Shown: in pieces, positions 18,052 to 26,615 of the stretch
How positions within the stretch are numbered: the stretch's first letter is position 1
Layout: each line of letters opens with the position of its first letter
Assembly (NCBI RefSeq): GCF_005795905.1
Contig: NZ_VAWE01000001.1
Coordinates: 6,065,001-6,129,000, forward strand
Reading direction: 5' to 3'
Source of the DNA: Streptomyces marianii
Lineage (GTDB): Bacteria; Actinomycetota; Actinomycetes; Streptomycetales; Streptomycetaceae
DNA: 64,000 nucleotides
The notes under the pieces: model-generated
The model's input: the letters and a program-made list of their open reading frames with translations, nothing else
What the model was told of the DNA's origin: nothing
Databases searched by the model: none
Made by a program: the position numbers and the translations under genes

Positions 18052-19092
18052 TCAGCCGACCGCGGTGTACGCCACCGGGGCGCTGCCCGGCACCGCCTCC
18101 ACCCGGCCCAGTTTCACCAGGCGGCGCAGATGGGCCTCGGCCTCCGAGACGGCGATGGTGCGGGAGCCGTAGGGGATCTCGTCCCACGGCCGGTTCCACT
18201 CCATGCGCTCCGCCAGCTGCCAGGGGGTCAGCGGTGCGGCGAGGAGGGACAGCAGCCCGGTCAGCCGCTCCTCGTGGTGGGCGAGGAGCTCCCGGACCCG
18301 TGCCGGGGCGTCGGTGAAGGCGTGCTGGTGCGCCGGGAGCACCTCGGCGGCGCCGAGGCGGCCGACGCGTTCCAGCGAGTCCAGGTAGTCGCCGAGGGGG
18401 TCGGTGACCGCGGAGTCGTCGGGGTCCTCGTACAGGCCGATGTGCGGGCTGATGCCGGGGAGCAGATGGTCGCCGGAGAAGAGGCGGCCGCGGCCGGGGA
18501 GGTTCGCCGGATGCTCCTCCTCCAGGTGCAGGCACACATGGCCGGGCGTGTGACCGGGAGTCCAGATCGCCCGCAGCCTCCGCCCGGCGAGGTCCAGCAG
18601 CTCGCCGGGTGCGATCTCGCGGTCGGGCAGGGCCACCCGCAGCCCGGGGAGGGCTCGCATCCGGCCGCGCTCGCGGGCCGCGAGCAGCGGGGCGAGGTGC
18701 TCCTCCGGCGCGCCGACGGCGGTGAGCTTCCCGGCCAGGTAGTCGAGCCAGGCCCCGGGCCGGGCCTCCCGGGTGCGGCGGACGACGGCGATGTCGGCCG
18801 CGTGCATCGCGATCCACGCGCCGGACGCCTCGCGCACCCTGCCGGACAGCCCGTGGTGGTCCGGGTGGTGGTGGGTGACGAGCACGCCGTGGACGTCGGC
18901 CACCGCGAGGCCCAGTTCGGCGAGGCCGTCCGAGAGCGCCGTCCAGGACGCGGGGTCGTCCCATCCGGTGTCGACGAGGACGGGCCCGCGGCCGGTGTCC
19001 AGGACGTGGACCAGCGTGTGGCCCAGGGGGTTGTCCGGGATGGGGACCTTGAGGGACCAGACACCGCCGCCGTGCTCCGTCACCCGCGTCAT
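18052..19092 (-). CDS. MBL-fold metallo-hydrolase
   Basis: 346 aa. The metallo-beta-lactamase signature THHHPDHHG is at about residue 90, with GHTPGHVCLHLEEE further on, SGDHLLPGI and a C-terminal PAHQH. A C-terminal winged-helix-like region (EAEAHLRRLVKLGRVEAV) matches the lactamase-B family with a DNA-binding-like tail seen in human LACTB2-type proteins. Activity could be thioesterase, lactonase or nuclease. ATG 19092 is chosen because GGGAG precedes it and because the alternative ATG 19140 would lie on the KstR-like site. The operator suggests co-regulation with sterol genes. Confidence 0.85.
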   Translation of the reverse strand: MTRVTEHGGGVWSLKVPIPDNPLGHTLVHVLDTGRGPVLVDTGWDDPASWTALSDGLAELGLAVADVHGVLVTHHHPDHHGLSGRVREASGAWIAMHAADIAVVRRTREARPGAWLDYLAGKLTAVGAPEEHLAPLLAARERGRMRALPGLRVALPDREIAPGELLDLAGRRLRAIWTPGHTPGHVCLHLEEEHPANLPGRGRLFSGDHLLPGISPHIGLYEDPDDSAVTDPLGDYLDSLERVGRLGAAEVLPAHQHAFTDAPARVRELLAHHEERLTGLLSLLAAPLTPWQLAERMEWNRPWDEIPYGSRTIAVSEAEAHLRRLVKLGRVEAVPGSAPVAYTAVG

Positions 19093-19125
19093 CGGCTCCC
19101 CATCCTCCCGGCCGGGCCCAAGAAC

Positions 19126-19139
19126 GAGAACCCGTTCCA
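19126..19139. promoter_or_regulatory. KstR-like operator upstream of the MBL hydrolase gene
   Basis: GAGAACCCGTTCCA fits TnnAACnnGTTnnA except at the first base. It is centred about 40 bp upstream of the hydrolase start in the region shared with the divergent aldehyde dehydrogenase gene. Confidence 0.6.
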
Positions 19140-19191
19140 ATGGTCGCCCAAGTCGACTTCATTGCAAAGGGCTCGGCGGTGGTGCGGGGCC

Positions 19192-19296
19192 GGGAGCGCC
19201 GGTCCGCGCCCGCGCCTCTGCTTCCCGGGAGCGCCGGTTCACGCCCGCGTCGCTGCTTCCCTGGAGCGCCGGTCCGCACACGCGCCCCTGCTTCCC
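19192..19296. repeat. Three tandem copies of a 35-bp repeat
   Basis: Each copy begins GGAGCGCCGGT and ends CTGCTTCCC. Copies start at 19192, 19227 and 19262, and a truncated fourth (TGGAGCGGG) follows. They lie in the divergent region between the MBL hydrolase and the aldehyde dehydrogenase. Confidence 0.8.
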
Positions 19297-19361
19297 TGGA
19301 GCGGGTTCCGGCCGTGGACTCCTCCGGCGGGAACTGGTATCTGTTCAGGCGGTTGGCCAAT

Positions 19362-19378
19362 CTGAAATGCCGTCAGAA
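19362..19378. promoter_or_regulatory. TCTGAC-N5-GTCAGA-type palindrome upstream of the aldehyde dehydrogenase gene
   Basis: TCTGAAATGCCGTCAGA, one base off the symmetric form. It lies 43 bp before the aldehyde dehydrogenase ATG. Confidence 0.5.
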
Positions 19379-19421
19379 AAATGGAGCGCTCGGAGAGCCG
19401 GGGCCGCGGGAGGCAGTCGTC

Positions 19422-20885
19422 ATGTCCGAACTGGTGGAGCACGGGAAACTCTTCATCGGCGGGGAGTTGGTCGATCCCCTCGGCGCGGACACCATCGAGG
19501 TGGTCTCGCCGCACACCGAGCAGGTCATCGGACGCGTCCCGCACGCCTCGCGGGCCGACGTGGACCGGGCGGTCGCGGCCGCCCGTGCCGCCTTCGACCG
19601 CGGGCCCTGGCCGAGGACGCCGCTCGAGGAGCGCATCGAGGTCGTCGGCAGGATCAAGGACGCGATCGCCGCACGGCACGAGGAGATCGCCCGCTCCATC
19701 AGCTCCCAGAACGGATCGCCGTACTCCTGGAGCGTCCTGGCCCAGGCGCTCGGCGCCATGATGGTCTGGGACGCGGCCATCACCGTCGCCCGCGGCTTCA
19801 CCTACGAGGAGCGGCGCGGCGGAGTCCTCGGCCCCCTCCTCGTCCTGCGTGAACCGGTCGGCGTGGTCGCCGCCGTGGTCCCCTGGAACGTCCCGCAGTT
19901 CGTCGCCGCGGCCAAGCTCGCGCCCGCCCTGCTATCCGGCTGCGGTGTGGTCCTGAAGCCCTCGCCCGAGACCCCGCTGGACGCCTACATCCTGGCCGAC
20001 ATCGTCCGCGAGGCCGGCCTGCCCGAGGGCGTGCTGTCGATCCTCCCCGCCGACCGCGAGGTCAGCGAGTACCTCGTCGGGCATCCCGGCGTCGACAAGG
20101 TCTCCTTCACCGGCTCGGTCCCTGCCGGCCGGCGCGTGATGGAGGTCGCCGCCCGCAACCTCACCCGCGTCACCCTCGAACTCGGCGGCAAGTCCGCCGC
20201 GGTGATCCTGCCGGACGCGGACCTGGAGACGGCCGTCCAGGGAATCGTCCCGGCGGCCTGGATGAACAACGGCCAGGCGTGTGTGGCCCAGACGCGCATC
20301 CTCGTCCCGCGCCCCCGCTACGACGAGTTCGCCGACGCCTTCGCCGCGGCGGCCGGGGCCCTGGTGACCGGCGACCCGCTGGACCCGGCGACCCAGGTCG
20401 GTCCGCTCGTCGCCAGCCGCCAGCAGCAGAGGTCGCTCGGCTACATCGCGCTCGGCCAGGAGGAGGGCGCCAAGGTCCTCGCCGGTGGCGGCCGCCCGGC
20501 CGGCCTCGACCGCGGCTGGTACGTCGAGCCGACCCTCTTCGGCGGCGTCGACAACGCCATGCGGATCGCCCGCGAGGAGATCTTCGGACCCGTCGTCTGC
20601 CTGCTGCCGTACGGCGACGAGGGCGAGGCCGCCGCGATCGCGAACGACTCCGAGTACGGGCTCAGCGGCAGCGTCTGGACGGCCGACGTCGAGCACGGCA
20701 TCGACTTCGCGCGGCGGGTCAGGACCGGGACGTACAACGTCAACACGTTCAGCCTCGACATGCTTGGCCCGTTCGGCGGATACAAGAACTCCGGGCTGGG
20801 TCGGGAGTTCGGTCCCGAGGGGTACGGCGAGTACTTTGAGCACAAAATGGTTCATTTGCCGTCGGGATACGGGAGCGAGAGCTGA
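19422..20885 (+). CDS. NAD(P)-dependent aldehyde dehydrogenase, candidate steroid side-chain enzyme
   Basis: 487 aa, normal ALDH length. The cofactor motif GSVPAGRRV, the general base in LELGGKSAAVI (Glu), the catalytic Cys in NNGQACVAQTR and the EEIFGPVV motif are all present. Starts with MSELVEHGKLFIGG; GCGGGAGG precedes the ATG. It overlaps the ferredoxin gene by one base (TGATG). The M. tuberculosis gene Rv0223c, a KstR-controlled ALDH next to a methyltransferase and glycosyltransferase, is the likely counterpart because the same neighbours occur here at 23.3-25.4 kb. It may oxidise the C26/C27 aldehyde formed by CYP125 (inference). Confidence 0.88.
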   Translation: MSELVEHGKLFIGGELVDPLGADTIEVVSPHTEQVIGRVPHASRADVDRAVAAARAAFDRGPWPRTPLEERIEVVGRIKDAIAARHEEIARSISSQNGSPYSWSVLAQALGAMMVWDAAITVARGFTYEERRGGVLGPLLVLREPVGVVAAVVPWNVPQFVAAAKLAPALLSGCGVVLKPSPETPLDAYILADIVREAGLPEGVLSILPADREVSEYLVGHPGVDKVSFTGSVPAGRRVMEVAARNLTRVTLELGGKSAAVILPDADLETAVQGIVPAAWMNNGQACVAQTRILVPRPRYDEFADAFAAAAGALVTGDPLDPATQVGPLVASRQQQRSLGYIALGQEEGAKVLAGGGRPAGLDRGWYVEPTLFGGVDNAMRIAREEIFGPVVCLLPYGDEGEAAAIANDSEYGLSGSVWTADVEHGIDFARRVRTGTYNVNTFSLDMLGPFGGYKNSGLGREFGPEGYGEYFEHKMVHLPSGYGSES

Positions 20886-21118
20886 TGGGTGACCGCTGGC
20901 AGGTCGAGGTCGACCGTGGTGTGTGCATCGGTTCGGGGATGTGTGTCAGCAACGCGCCGGACGGCTTCAAGCTGGACGCCGCCCGCCAGTCGCACCCCAC
21001 CGAACCGGAGACCGACGCGAACGAGGACATCCTCGCCGCGGCGGAGGGCTGCCCGGTCGAGGCCATCTCGATCCGGCTGCCGGGCAGCGGTGAGGCGGTG
21101 TTCCCGCCCGAGGAGTAG
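20885..21118 (+). CDS. 3Fe-4S ferredoxin
   Basis: 77 aa. The cysteine pattern CIGSGMC near the N-terminus and GCPVEAI near the C-terminus is the three-Cys 3Fe-4S ligand set of actinobacterial P450 ferredoxins (a Gly/Ser replaces the fourth Cys). It is translationally coupled to the aldehyde dehydrogenase (TGATG). Its likely partner is a P450, with CYP125 at 2.8 kb the only one in the window; that pairing is inference. It is soluble and cytoplasmic. Confidence 0.88.
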   Translation: MGDRWQVEVDRGVCIGSGMCVSNAPDGFKLDAARQSHPTEPETDANEDILAAAEGCPVEAISIRLPGSGEAVFPPEE

Positions 21119-21155
21119 CCTCCTGCGGTCCGGTACCGGGAGCAGGGCGGGGAAC

Positions 21156-22028
21156 ATGGAGAGAGCAGAGGCCAGGCGGCTGATCGAACGTGCCCGGCAG
21201 GCCTTCGACGCCGGGGAGTGGCGGCAGTGCGCGGAGACCTACGAGCAGGTGCTCGCCCACTTCCCGGACGAGGAGGCCGGCGGCGTGTGGTGGTACGACG
21301 CGGCCCTCGCGTACAAGTTCCTGCGCGACTGGCCCAAGGCCTACGCGCTGGGGCGGGAGGCCGCGGCCCGGGCGCCGCGCGGAGAAGGCGATCCGGCGTT
21401 CTGGAACCTGGGTATCGCGGCGACGGTCCTGCGCGAGTGGGAGGTGGCCCGCGACGCCTGGGAGGGCTTCGGCGTCCCGGTGCCGGAGGGGGAGGGGCCG
21501 ATCGACGTCGACGGTGCCTTCGGCATGGCCTGCGTGCGGCTGGAGACGGACGGCGGGCAGGAGGTCGTGTGGGCCCGGCGGCTCTGCCCCACCCGGGCGC
21601 AGGTGCTCAGCGTGCCCTTCACCGGCGGCCGGCGGTTCGGCGAGGTCGTCGTGCACGACGGGGAGCCGAAGGGGGAGCGCGTGGTCGACGGGCAGCGGAT
21701 CGCCGTCTTCGACGAACTGGTCCTCTTCGAGCCCTCGCCCCTGCCCACGCTGGTGGTGACCGTGAACGCCGCCGAGGCGGCGGATGTGCACGCCCTGGTC
21801 GGGCTGTTCGCGGAGGAGGGCTTCGGCGCGGAGCCGAAGAGCGGTTTCGTCCTGCACTGCGGATGTTGCAGCGAGGGGACCGTCGAGTACGAGGGCGACA
21901 GCGTCCACGCCGGGGCGCAGGAAGTCGCGCTCGCGGCGCCGCTGGAGGAGGCCGGCCGCATCCTCGGCGCATGGTCGGGGCAGGTCGCGATCGGGCGGAG
22001 CTGGAGCGGGCTCCGGGCGGTCTGCTGA
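21156..22028 (+). CDS. Tetratricopeptide-repeat protein of unknown function
   Basis: 290 aa. The first 110 residues form two to three TPR-like helices (ARRLIERARQAFDAGEWRQC, WWYDAALAYKFLRDWPKAYA, PAFWNLGIAATVLREWEVAR). The remainder is a beta-rich region with HCGCCSEGTVEYEGD. No catalytic motif is recognised. The ATG at 21156 follows GCAGGGCGGGGAAC. It lies 37 bp after the ferredoxin gene and might be co-transcribed, but nothing links it to steroid metabolism. Confidence 0.75.
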   Translation: MERAEARRLIERARQAFDAGEWRQCAETYEQVLAHFPDEEAGGVWWYDAALAYKFLRDWPKAYALGREAAARAPRGEGDPAFWNLGIAATVLREWEVARDAWEGFGVPVPEGEGPIDVDGAFGMACVRLETDGGQEVVWARRLCPTRAQVLSVPFTGGRRFGEVVVHDGEPKGERVVDGQRIAVFDELVLFEPSPLPTLVVTVNAAEAADVHALVGLFAEEGFGAEPKSGFVLHCGCCSEGTVEYEGDSVHAGAQEVALAAPLEEAGRILGAWSGQVAIGRSWSGLRAVC

Positions 22029-22094
22029 GCCGGCTTCCGGCCGGTCCGCCGCTCGGCGCCTCGTCCGACCGGCCGCTCCTGGCCTCGGCCGTTT

Positions 22095-22345
22095 CGGGTG
22101 TCGGGGTGTCTGCCGGTCTGCCGGGTCGGGTCCCGGGCGGTCCGCCGTGCCTCGCTTCTGCCGGGCGGTCGGCCTGTGCCGCTGCGGTTCTGTCGAGGGG
22201 GGTTCCGGCCGTTTCGGGTGTCGGGGTGTCTGCCGGTCCGCCGGGTCGGGTCCCGGGCGGTCCACCGCCCCTCGCCTCGGCCGGTCCGCCGGGTCGGGTC
22301 CTGGGCGGTCCACCGCCCCTCGCCTCGACCGGTCCGCCGCTCCTC
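22095..22345. repeat. GC-rich direct repeats between the TPR gene and kstR
   Basis: Units containing GTTTCGGGTGTCGGGGTGTC and CCGGGTCGGGTCC(C/T)GGGCGG occur two to three times each. No coding potential is seen. The repeats fill the convergent space between the TPR gene and kstR. Confidence 0.7.
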
Positions 22346-22348
22346 GCC

Positions 22349-22984
22349 TCAGCCGGTCCGCCGGCCCGGCTGCCTTCCCGGGGCCGTGAGGTCGATCAGG
22401 CGGCAGACCGTCTCGATGTCGATCTTCACCTGGGCGATCGAGGCGCGACCGGACAGCCAGGTGATCAGGGCCGAGTGCCAGGTGTGCTCGATGACCCGGA
22501 CGGCGGAGAGCTGTTCGGGCGTCGGGTCTTCCAGGCCCATCGCGTCCAGGATGATCGCCGTGGTCTGGCGCGAGACCGTGTCCACCTCGGGACTGACGCT
22601 GCGGTCGGCGAAGGTCAGCGCACGCACCATCGCGTCCGCGAGGTGCGGTTCGCGCTGCAGCGCGCGGAACGCCCGCATCAGGGTCTCGGCCACCCGCTGC
22701 GCCGCGCTGTCCGCGACCGGCGGGCGCTTGCGCAGGGTGGTGTGCAGATGCTGGAGCTGGTCCTGCATCGTGGCCACGAGCAGGTGCACCTTGGAAGGGA
22801 AGTAGCGGTACAGCGTGCCGAGCGCGACACCGGCCGCCTCGGCGACCTCACGCATCTGCACGGCGTCGAAGCCGCCCCGGCTGGCCAGCTGCGCGCTGGC
22901 GTGCAGGATGCGGCGGCGCCTGGCCTCCTGGCGCTCCGTCAGGGGCGGGGTCGCCGGAACGGCCGGCCTGGTCTCCGCGCTCAT
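22349..22984 (-). CDS. kstR: TetR-family repressor KstR (steroid catabolism)
   Basis: 211 aa. The TetR helix-turn-helix region closely matches mycobacterial KstR: RRRRILHASAQLASRGGFDAVQMREVAEAAG, then VALGTLYRYFPSKVHLLVA. The C-terminal ligand domain shares EVDTVSRQTTAIILDAMG-type and WLSGRASIAQVKIDIE features. In actinobacteria KstR represses cholesterol side-chain and ring genes and is released by CoA thioesters of sterol metabolites. ATG 22984 gives the family length and has GGAAGAG upstream; ATGs at 23080 and 23110 add a disordered N-terminus. A perfect KstR site lies about 200 bp upstream, consistent with autoregulation. Confidence 0.9.
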   Translation of the reverse strand: MSAETRPAVPATPPLTERQEARRRRILHASAQLASRGGFDAVQMREVAEAAGVALGTLYRYFPSKVHLLVATMQDQLQHLHTTLRKRPPVADSAAQRVAETLMRAFRALQREPHLADAMVRALTFADRSVSPEVDTVSRQTTAIILDAMGLEDPTPEQLSAVRVIEHTWHSALITWLSGRASIAQVKIDIETVCRLIDLTAPGRQPGRRTG

Positions 22985-23184
22985 CTCTTCCGTCCCCGTC
23001 CCCGGTCCAGGGGCCCTTCCCGGCCCGCTGTCCGGATCCGTGCTGCGTTTCCGTTCCGGGAGCTGCCGGAGGGCCAGCATGGCAGGGCTCCGCGCCGTGG
23101 CGCGAATCACCTGATCCAGGCCTTACAGCAGCGCTACCTGCCGGTAGATTCGATGCTCCTTGAGCGATCAAGAACGATCAAGTG

Positions 23185-23198
23185 TGGAACTTGTTCTA
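23185..23198. promoter_or_regulatory. KstR operator between kstR and the glycosyltransferase gene
   Basis: TGGAACTTGTTCTA matches TnnAACnnGTTnnA at all fixed positions. It lies in the divergent region, 55 bp before the glycosyltransferase GTG and 200 bp before the kstR ATG. It could control either or both genes. Confidence 0.75.
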
Positions 23199-23252
23199 GA
23201 TTAGCGCGAGCGGTTACGCTCCGGCGAAAGTGGAGTGAGAAGGGGGCCGTAG

Positions 23253-24566
23253 GTGACCGCTGAGGCCATAGCGGCCGGGCCCCGTCGGGGTGCGTCCGGT
23301 GCCGATGACCGACCGCTGCGCATCGCGCTCCTCACCTACAAGGGCAACCCGTTCTGCGGGGGCCAGGGCGTCTACGTACGCCATCTGTCCCGGGAGCTCG
23401 CCCGCCTCGGCCACAGCGTCGAGGTGATCGGCGCCCAGCCCTTCCCCGTGCTCGACGAGGGTGTGCCGCTCACGGAGCTGCCCAGTCTCGACCTGTACCG
23501 GCAGCCCGACCCCTTCCGCACCCCGGGGCGCGGCGAGTACCGCGACTGGATCGACGGGGTCGAGGTCGCCACGATGTGGACGGGCGGCTTCCCGGAGCCG
23601 CTGACGTTCTCGCTGCGCGCACGACGCCATCTGCTCGCGCGCCGGGGCGAGTTCGACGTCGTCCACGACAACCAGACCCTCGGGTACGGACTGCTCGGCG
23701 ACCTCGGCGCACCGCTCGTCACCACCATCCACCACCCGATCACGGTCGACCGGCAGCTCGAACTCGACGCCGCGCAGAACTGGCGCCGCCGGGCGTCGGT
23801 GCGCCGCTGGTACGGCTTCACCCGGATGCAGAAGCGGGTCGCGCGCCGGCTGCCTTCCGTCCTCACCGTCTCCGGCTCGTCCGAGCAGGAGATCGTGGAG
23901 CACCTGGGCGTCCGTCCCGAGCGGCTGCGGGTCGTGCACGTCGGCGCCGACACCGGCCTCTTCTCGCCGGACCCGTCGGTCGCCGAGGTGCCCGGCAGGA
24001 TCGTGACGACATCGAGCGCCGACGTGCCGCTCAAGGGCCTGGTGTTCCTGGTGGAGGCGCTCGCCAAGCTCCGTACGGAGCAGCCCGACGCGCATCTCGT
24101 CGTCGTCGGTAAGCGCGCCGAGGACGGACCCGTGGCCCGGATGATCGGGCGGTACGGCCTCGAGGACGCCGTGCGGTTCGTGAAGGGCATCTCCGACCAG
24201 GAGCTGGTGGACCTCGTACGCAGCGCCCAGGTGGCCTGCGTCCCGTCGCTGTACGAGGGGTTCTCGCTGCCGGCCGCCGAGGCGATGGCCACCGGCACCC
24301 CGCTGGTCGCCACGACCGGCGGCGCCATCCCGGAGGTCACCGGTGCCGACGGCGAAACCTGCCTCGCCGTGCCGCCCGGCGACGCCCACGCCCTCGCCGG
24401 CGCGCTCGGCCGGCTCCTCGGGGACGCGGGACTGCGCCGCCGCATCGGCACGGCCGGGCGGAACCGCGTCCTGTCCCGGTTCACCTGGACCCGTGCGGCC
24501 CAGGGCACGGCGGAGCTCTACCGCGAGGCCATCGCGGCACGCCCGGCCGCGGCCGGTGCCCGATGA
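23253..24566 (+). CDS. Glycosyltransferase family 4 (GT-B)
   Basis: 437 aa. N-terminal acceptor domain begins LRIALLTYKGNPFCGGQGVYVRHLSRELARLGH. The C-terminal donor domain has the E-x7-E-type motif SLYEGFSLPAAEAMATGTPLVAT typical of retaining GT4 enzymes. It should move a nucleotide-sugar-derived glycosyl group onto an unknown acceptor in the cytoplasm. The GTG start follows AGAAGGGGG. It heads an operon with a methyltransferase and an alpha-barrel protein, and resembles the Rv0225/Rv0224c neighbourhood in M. tuberculosis. The upstream KstR site makes sterol-linked regulation possible. Confidence 0.88.
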   Translation: MTAEAIAAGPRRGASGADDRPLRIALLTYKGNPFCGGQGVYVRHLSRELARLGHSVEVIGAQPFPVLDEGVPLTELPSLDLYRQPDPFRTPGRGEYRDWIDGVEVATMWTGGFPEPLTFSLRARRHLLARRGEFDVVHDNQTLGYGLLGDLGAPLVTTIHHPITVDRQLELDAAQNWRRRASVRRWYGFTRMQKRVARRLPSVLTVSGSSEQEIVEHLGVRPERLRVVHVGADTGLFSPDPSVAEVPGRIVTTSSADVPLKGLVFLVEALAKLRTEQPDAHLVVVGKRAEDGPVARMIGRYGLEDAVRFVKGISDQELVDLVRSAQVACVPSLYEGFSLPAAEAMATGTPLVATTGGAIPEVTGADGETCLAVPPGDAHALAGALGRLLGDAGLRRRIGTAGRNRVLSRFTWTRAAQGTAELYREAIAARPAAAGAR

Positions 24567-24687
24567 ACACCCGGCGTTCCGCACCGCGGGCGAGGACCCG
24601 CTCCGCGGGTGCGGACGGCGGGTCCGCACCATCTGCAAGGCGCGCCCCCAGCGAGGGCGCCGTGACCCACCCGGAAGGGCAGACCTC

Positions 24688-25419
24688 GTGCTGACCGTCG
24701 ACTTCACCCGCTTTCCGCTCGCCCCGGGCGACCGTGTGCTCGATCTCGGCTGCGGTGCCGGGCGGCACGCGTTCGAGTGCTACCGGCGCGGAGCCCGGGT
24801 CGTGGCCCTCGACCAGAACGCCGAGGAGATCCGCGAGGTCGCCAGATGGTTCGCGGCGATGAAGGAGGCCGGCGAGGCGCCCGAGGGCGCGAGCGCCACC
24901 GCGATGGAGGGCGACGCGCTCAACCTGCCCTTCCCCGACGAGTCGTTCGACGTCGTCATCATCTCCGAGGTGATGGAGCACATCCCTGACGACAAGGGCG
25001 TCCTCGCCGAGATGGTCCGGGTGCTCAAGCCCGGCGGCCGGATCGCCGTGACCGTGCCCCGCTACGGCCCCGAGAAGATCTGCTGGGCGCTGTCCGACGA
25101 GTACCACGAGGTGGAGGGCGGTCACATCCGCATCTACCGGGCCGACGAACTCCTCGGCAGGATCCGCGAGGCGGGCCTCAAACCGTACGGCACCCACCAC
25201 GCCCACGCGCTGCACTCGCCGTACTGGTGGCTGAAGTGCGCGTTCGGCGTCGACAACGACAAGGCGCTGCCGGTGCGCGCGTACCACAAGCTCCTCGTCT
25301 GGGACATCATGAAGAAGCCCCTGCTCACCAGGGTCGCCGAGCAGGCGCTGAACCCGCTCGTCGGCAAGAGCTTCGTGGTGTACGCGACCAAGCCGCACCT
25401 GCCCGGGGTCGACGCGTGA
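24688..25419 (+). CDS. Class I SAM-dependent methyltransferase
   Basis: 243 aa. The SAM-binding motif VLDLGCGAGRHAFECYRRGA is at about residue 15, followed by VVALDQN (acidic ribose-binding residue), EGDALNLPFPDESFDVVI and VLKPGGRIAVT, a Methyltransf_11 pattern. The C-terminal region holds HALHSPYWWLKCAFG. GTG 24688 is preceded by GGAAGGG at suitable spacing. In-frame sequence upstream lacks a good start. Its stop overlaps the next gene (GTGA). The substrate is unknown; linkage to the glycosyltransferase suggests a glycoconjugate or lipid. Confidence 0.86.
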   Translation: MLTVDFTRFPLAPGDRVLDLGCGAGRHAFECYRRGARVVALDQNAEEIREVARWFAAMKEAGEAPEGASATAMEGDALNLPFPDESFDVVIISEVMEHIPDDKGVLAEMVRVLKPGGRIAVTVPRYGPEKICWALSDEYHEVEGGHIRIYRADELLGRIREAGLKPYGTHHAHALHSPYWWLKCAFGVDNDKALPVRAYHKLLVWDIMKKPLLTRVAEQALNPLVGKSFVVYATKPHLPGVDA

Positions 25420-26510
25420 CCGTGCCCTGGCGCCGCCAAGGGCGTACCGAGCACCTCGTCCTGCCCGGGGTCCTCACAGCCGAGCAGGCCGCCGAGACCG
25501 TCGCCGGCATCCTCGCCGTCCAGCGCGAGGACGGGGCGATCCCCTGGTTCCGGGGACACCATCTGGACCCGTGGGACCACACCGAGGCCGCCATGGCGCT
25601 GGACGCGGCGGGCGAGCACTCCGCGGCGACCCGCGCCTACGAGTGGCTGGCACGCCATCAGAACGAGGACGGCTCCTGGTACGCCGCGTACCACGACGGC
25701 GAGGCCGACCGGCCCACCGACCGGGGGCGCGAGACCAACTTCTGCGCCTACCTGGCCGTCGGGGTCTGGCACCACTACCTGGCGACCGGCGACGACGTGT
25801 TCCTGGACCGGATGTGGCCCTCCGTCCACGCGGCGATCGAGTTCGTGCTCCGCCTCCAGCAGCCCGGCGGCCAGATCGGCTGGAAGCGGGAGGCACCGGA
25901 GGACGGAGGGGCGGCGGTCGACGACGCGCTGCTGACCGGGAGTTCGTCCGTCTTCCACGCGCTGCGCTGCGCCCTCGCCATCGCCGAGGAGCGCGAGGAA
26001 CCGCAGCCGGACTGGGAGCTGGCGACCGGAGCCCTGGGGCACGCCATCCGCCGTCACCCGGAGCGCTTCCTCGACAAGTCCCACTACTCGATGGACTGGT
26101 ACTACCCCGTCCTCGGCGGCGCCGTCACCGGCGACCAGGCGAAGGCCAGGATCGACGCGGGCTGGGACGCTTTCGTGGTCCCCGGGCTCGGCGTGCGGTG
26201 CGTACTGCCCAACCCGTGGGTGACGGGCGGGGAGAGCTGCGAACTGGCCCTGGCGCTCTGGGCGGTGGGGGAGTCCGACCGGGCGCTGGAGATCCTGCAG
26301 TCCGTCCAGCACCTGCGCGCCGAGGGCGGGATGTACTGGACGGGCTACGTCTTCGAGGGCGACCGCGCCGTGTGGCCGGAGGAGCTCACCACCTGGACGG
26401 CGGGTTCGCTGCTGCTCGCGGTGGCCGCCCTGGGGGGCGACGAGGCGACCACCGCGGTGTTCGGCGGGGAGCGGCTGCCGCGCGGCCTCGAACCGGAGTG
26501 CTGCCGGTAG
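25416..26510 (+). CDS. Alpha/alpha-barrel (prenyltransferase-like / six-hairpin) protein
   Basis: 364 aa without signal peptide. Helical-hairpin repeats such as ILAVQREDGAIPWF, AYEWLARHQNEDGSWYAAYH and FVLRLQQPGGQIGWKRE resemble terpenoid-cyclase/six-hairpin glycosidase toroids. No DxDD or VSDC-type cyclase motif is visible, so catalytic activity is uncertain. The GTG overlaps the methyltransferase stop (GTGA), so it is coupled and probably acts in the same pathway as the glycosyltransferase and methyltransferase. GTG 25422 is an alternative start. Confidence 0.8.
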   Translation: MTVPWRRQGRTEHLVLPGVLTAEQAAETVAGILAVQREDGAIPWFRGHHLDPWDHTEAAMALDAAGEHSAATRAYEWLARHQNEDGSWYAAYHDGEADRPTDRGRETNFCAYLAVGVWHHYLATGDDVFLDRMWPSVHAAIEFVLRLQQPGGQIGWKREAPEDGGAAVDDALLTGSSSVFHALRCALAIAEEREEPQPDWELATGALGHAIRRHPERFLDKSHYSMDWYYPVLGGAVTGDQAKARIDAGWDAFVVPGLGVRCVLPNPWVTGGESCELALALWAVGESDRALEILQSVQHLRAEGGMYWTGYVFEGDRAVWPEELTTWTAGSLLLAVAALGGDEATTAVFGGERLPRGLEPECCR

Positions 26511-26615
26511 GTCCGTCGTCGGCCGTGGGTCCGCCTCCGGCCGCGCGGGACGGAGTGCTGTCGGTAGGTCCGTCGTCGGCCCTGGGTCCGCGGCCCGGCA
26601 CGCGCGGGGAGAGGG

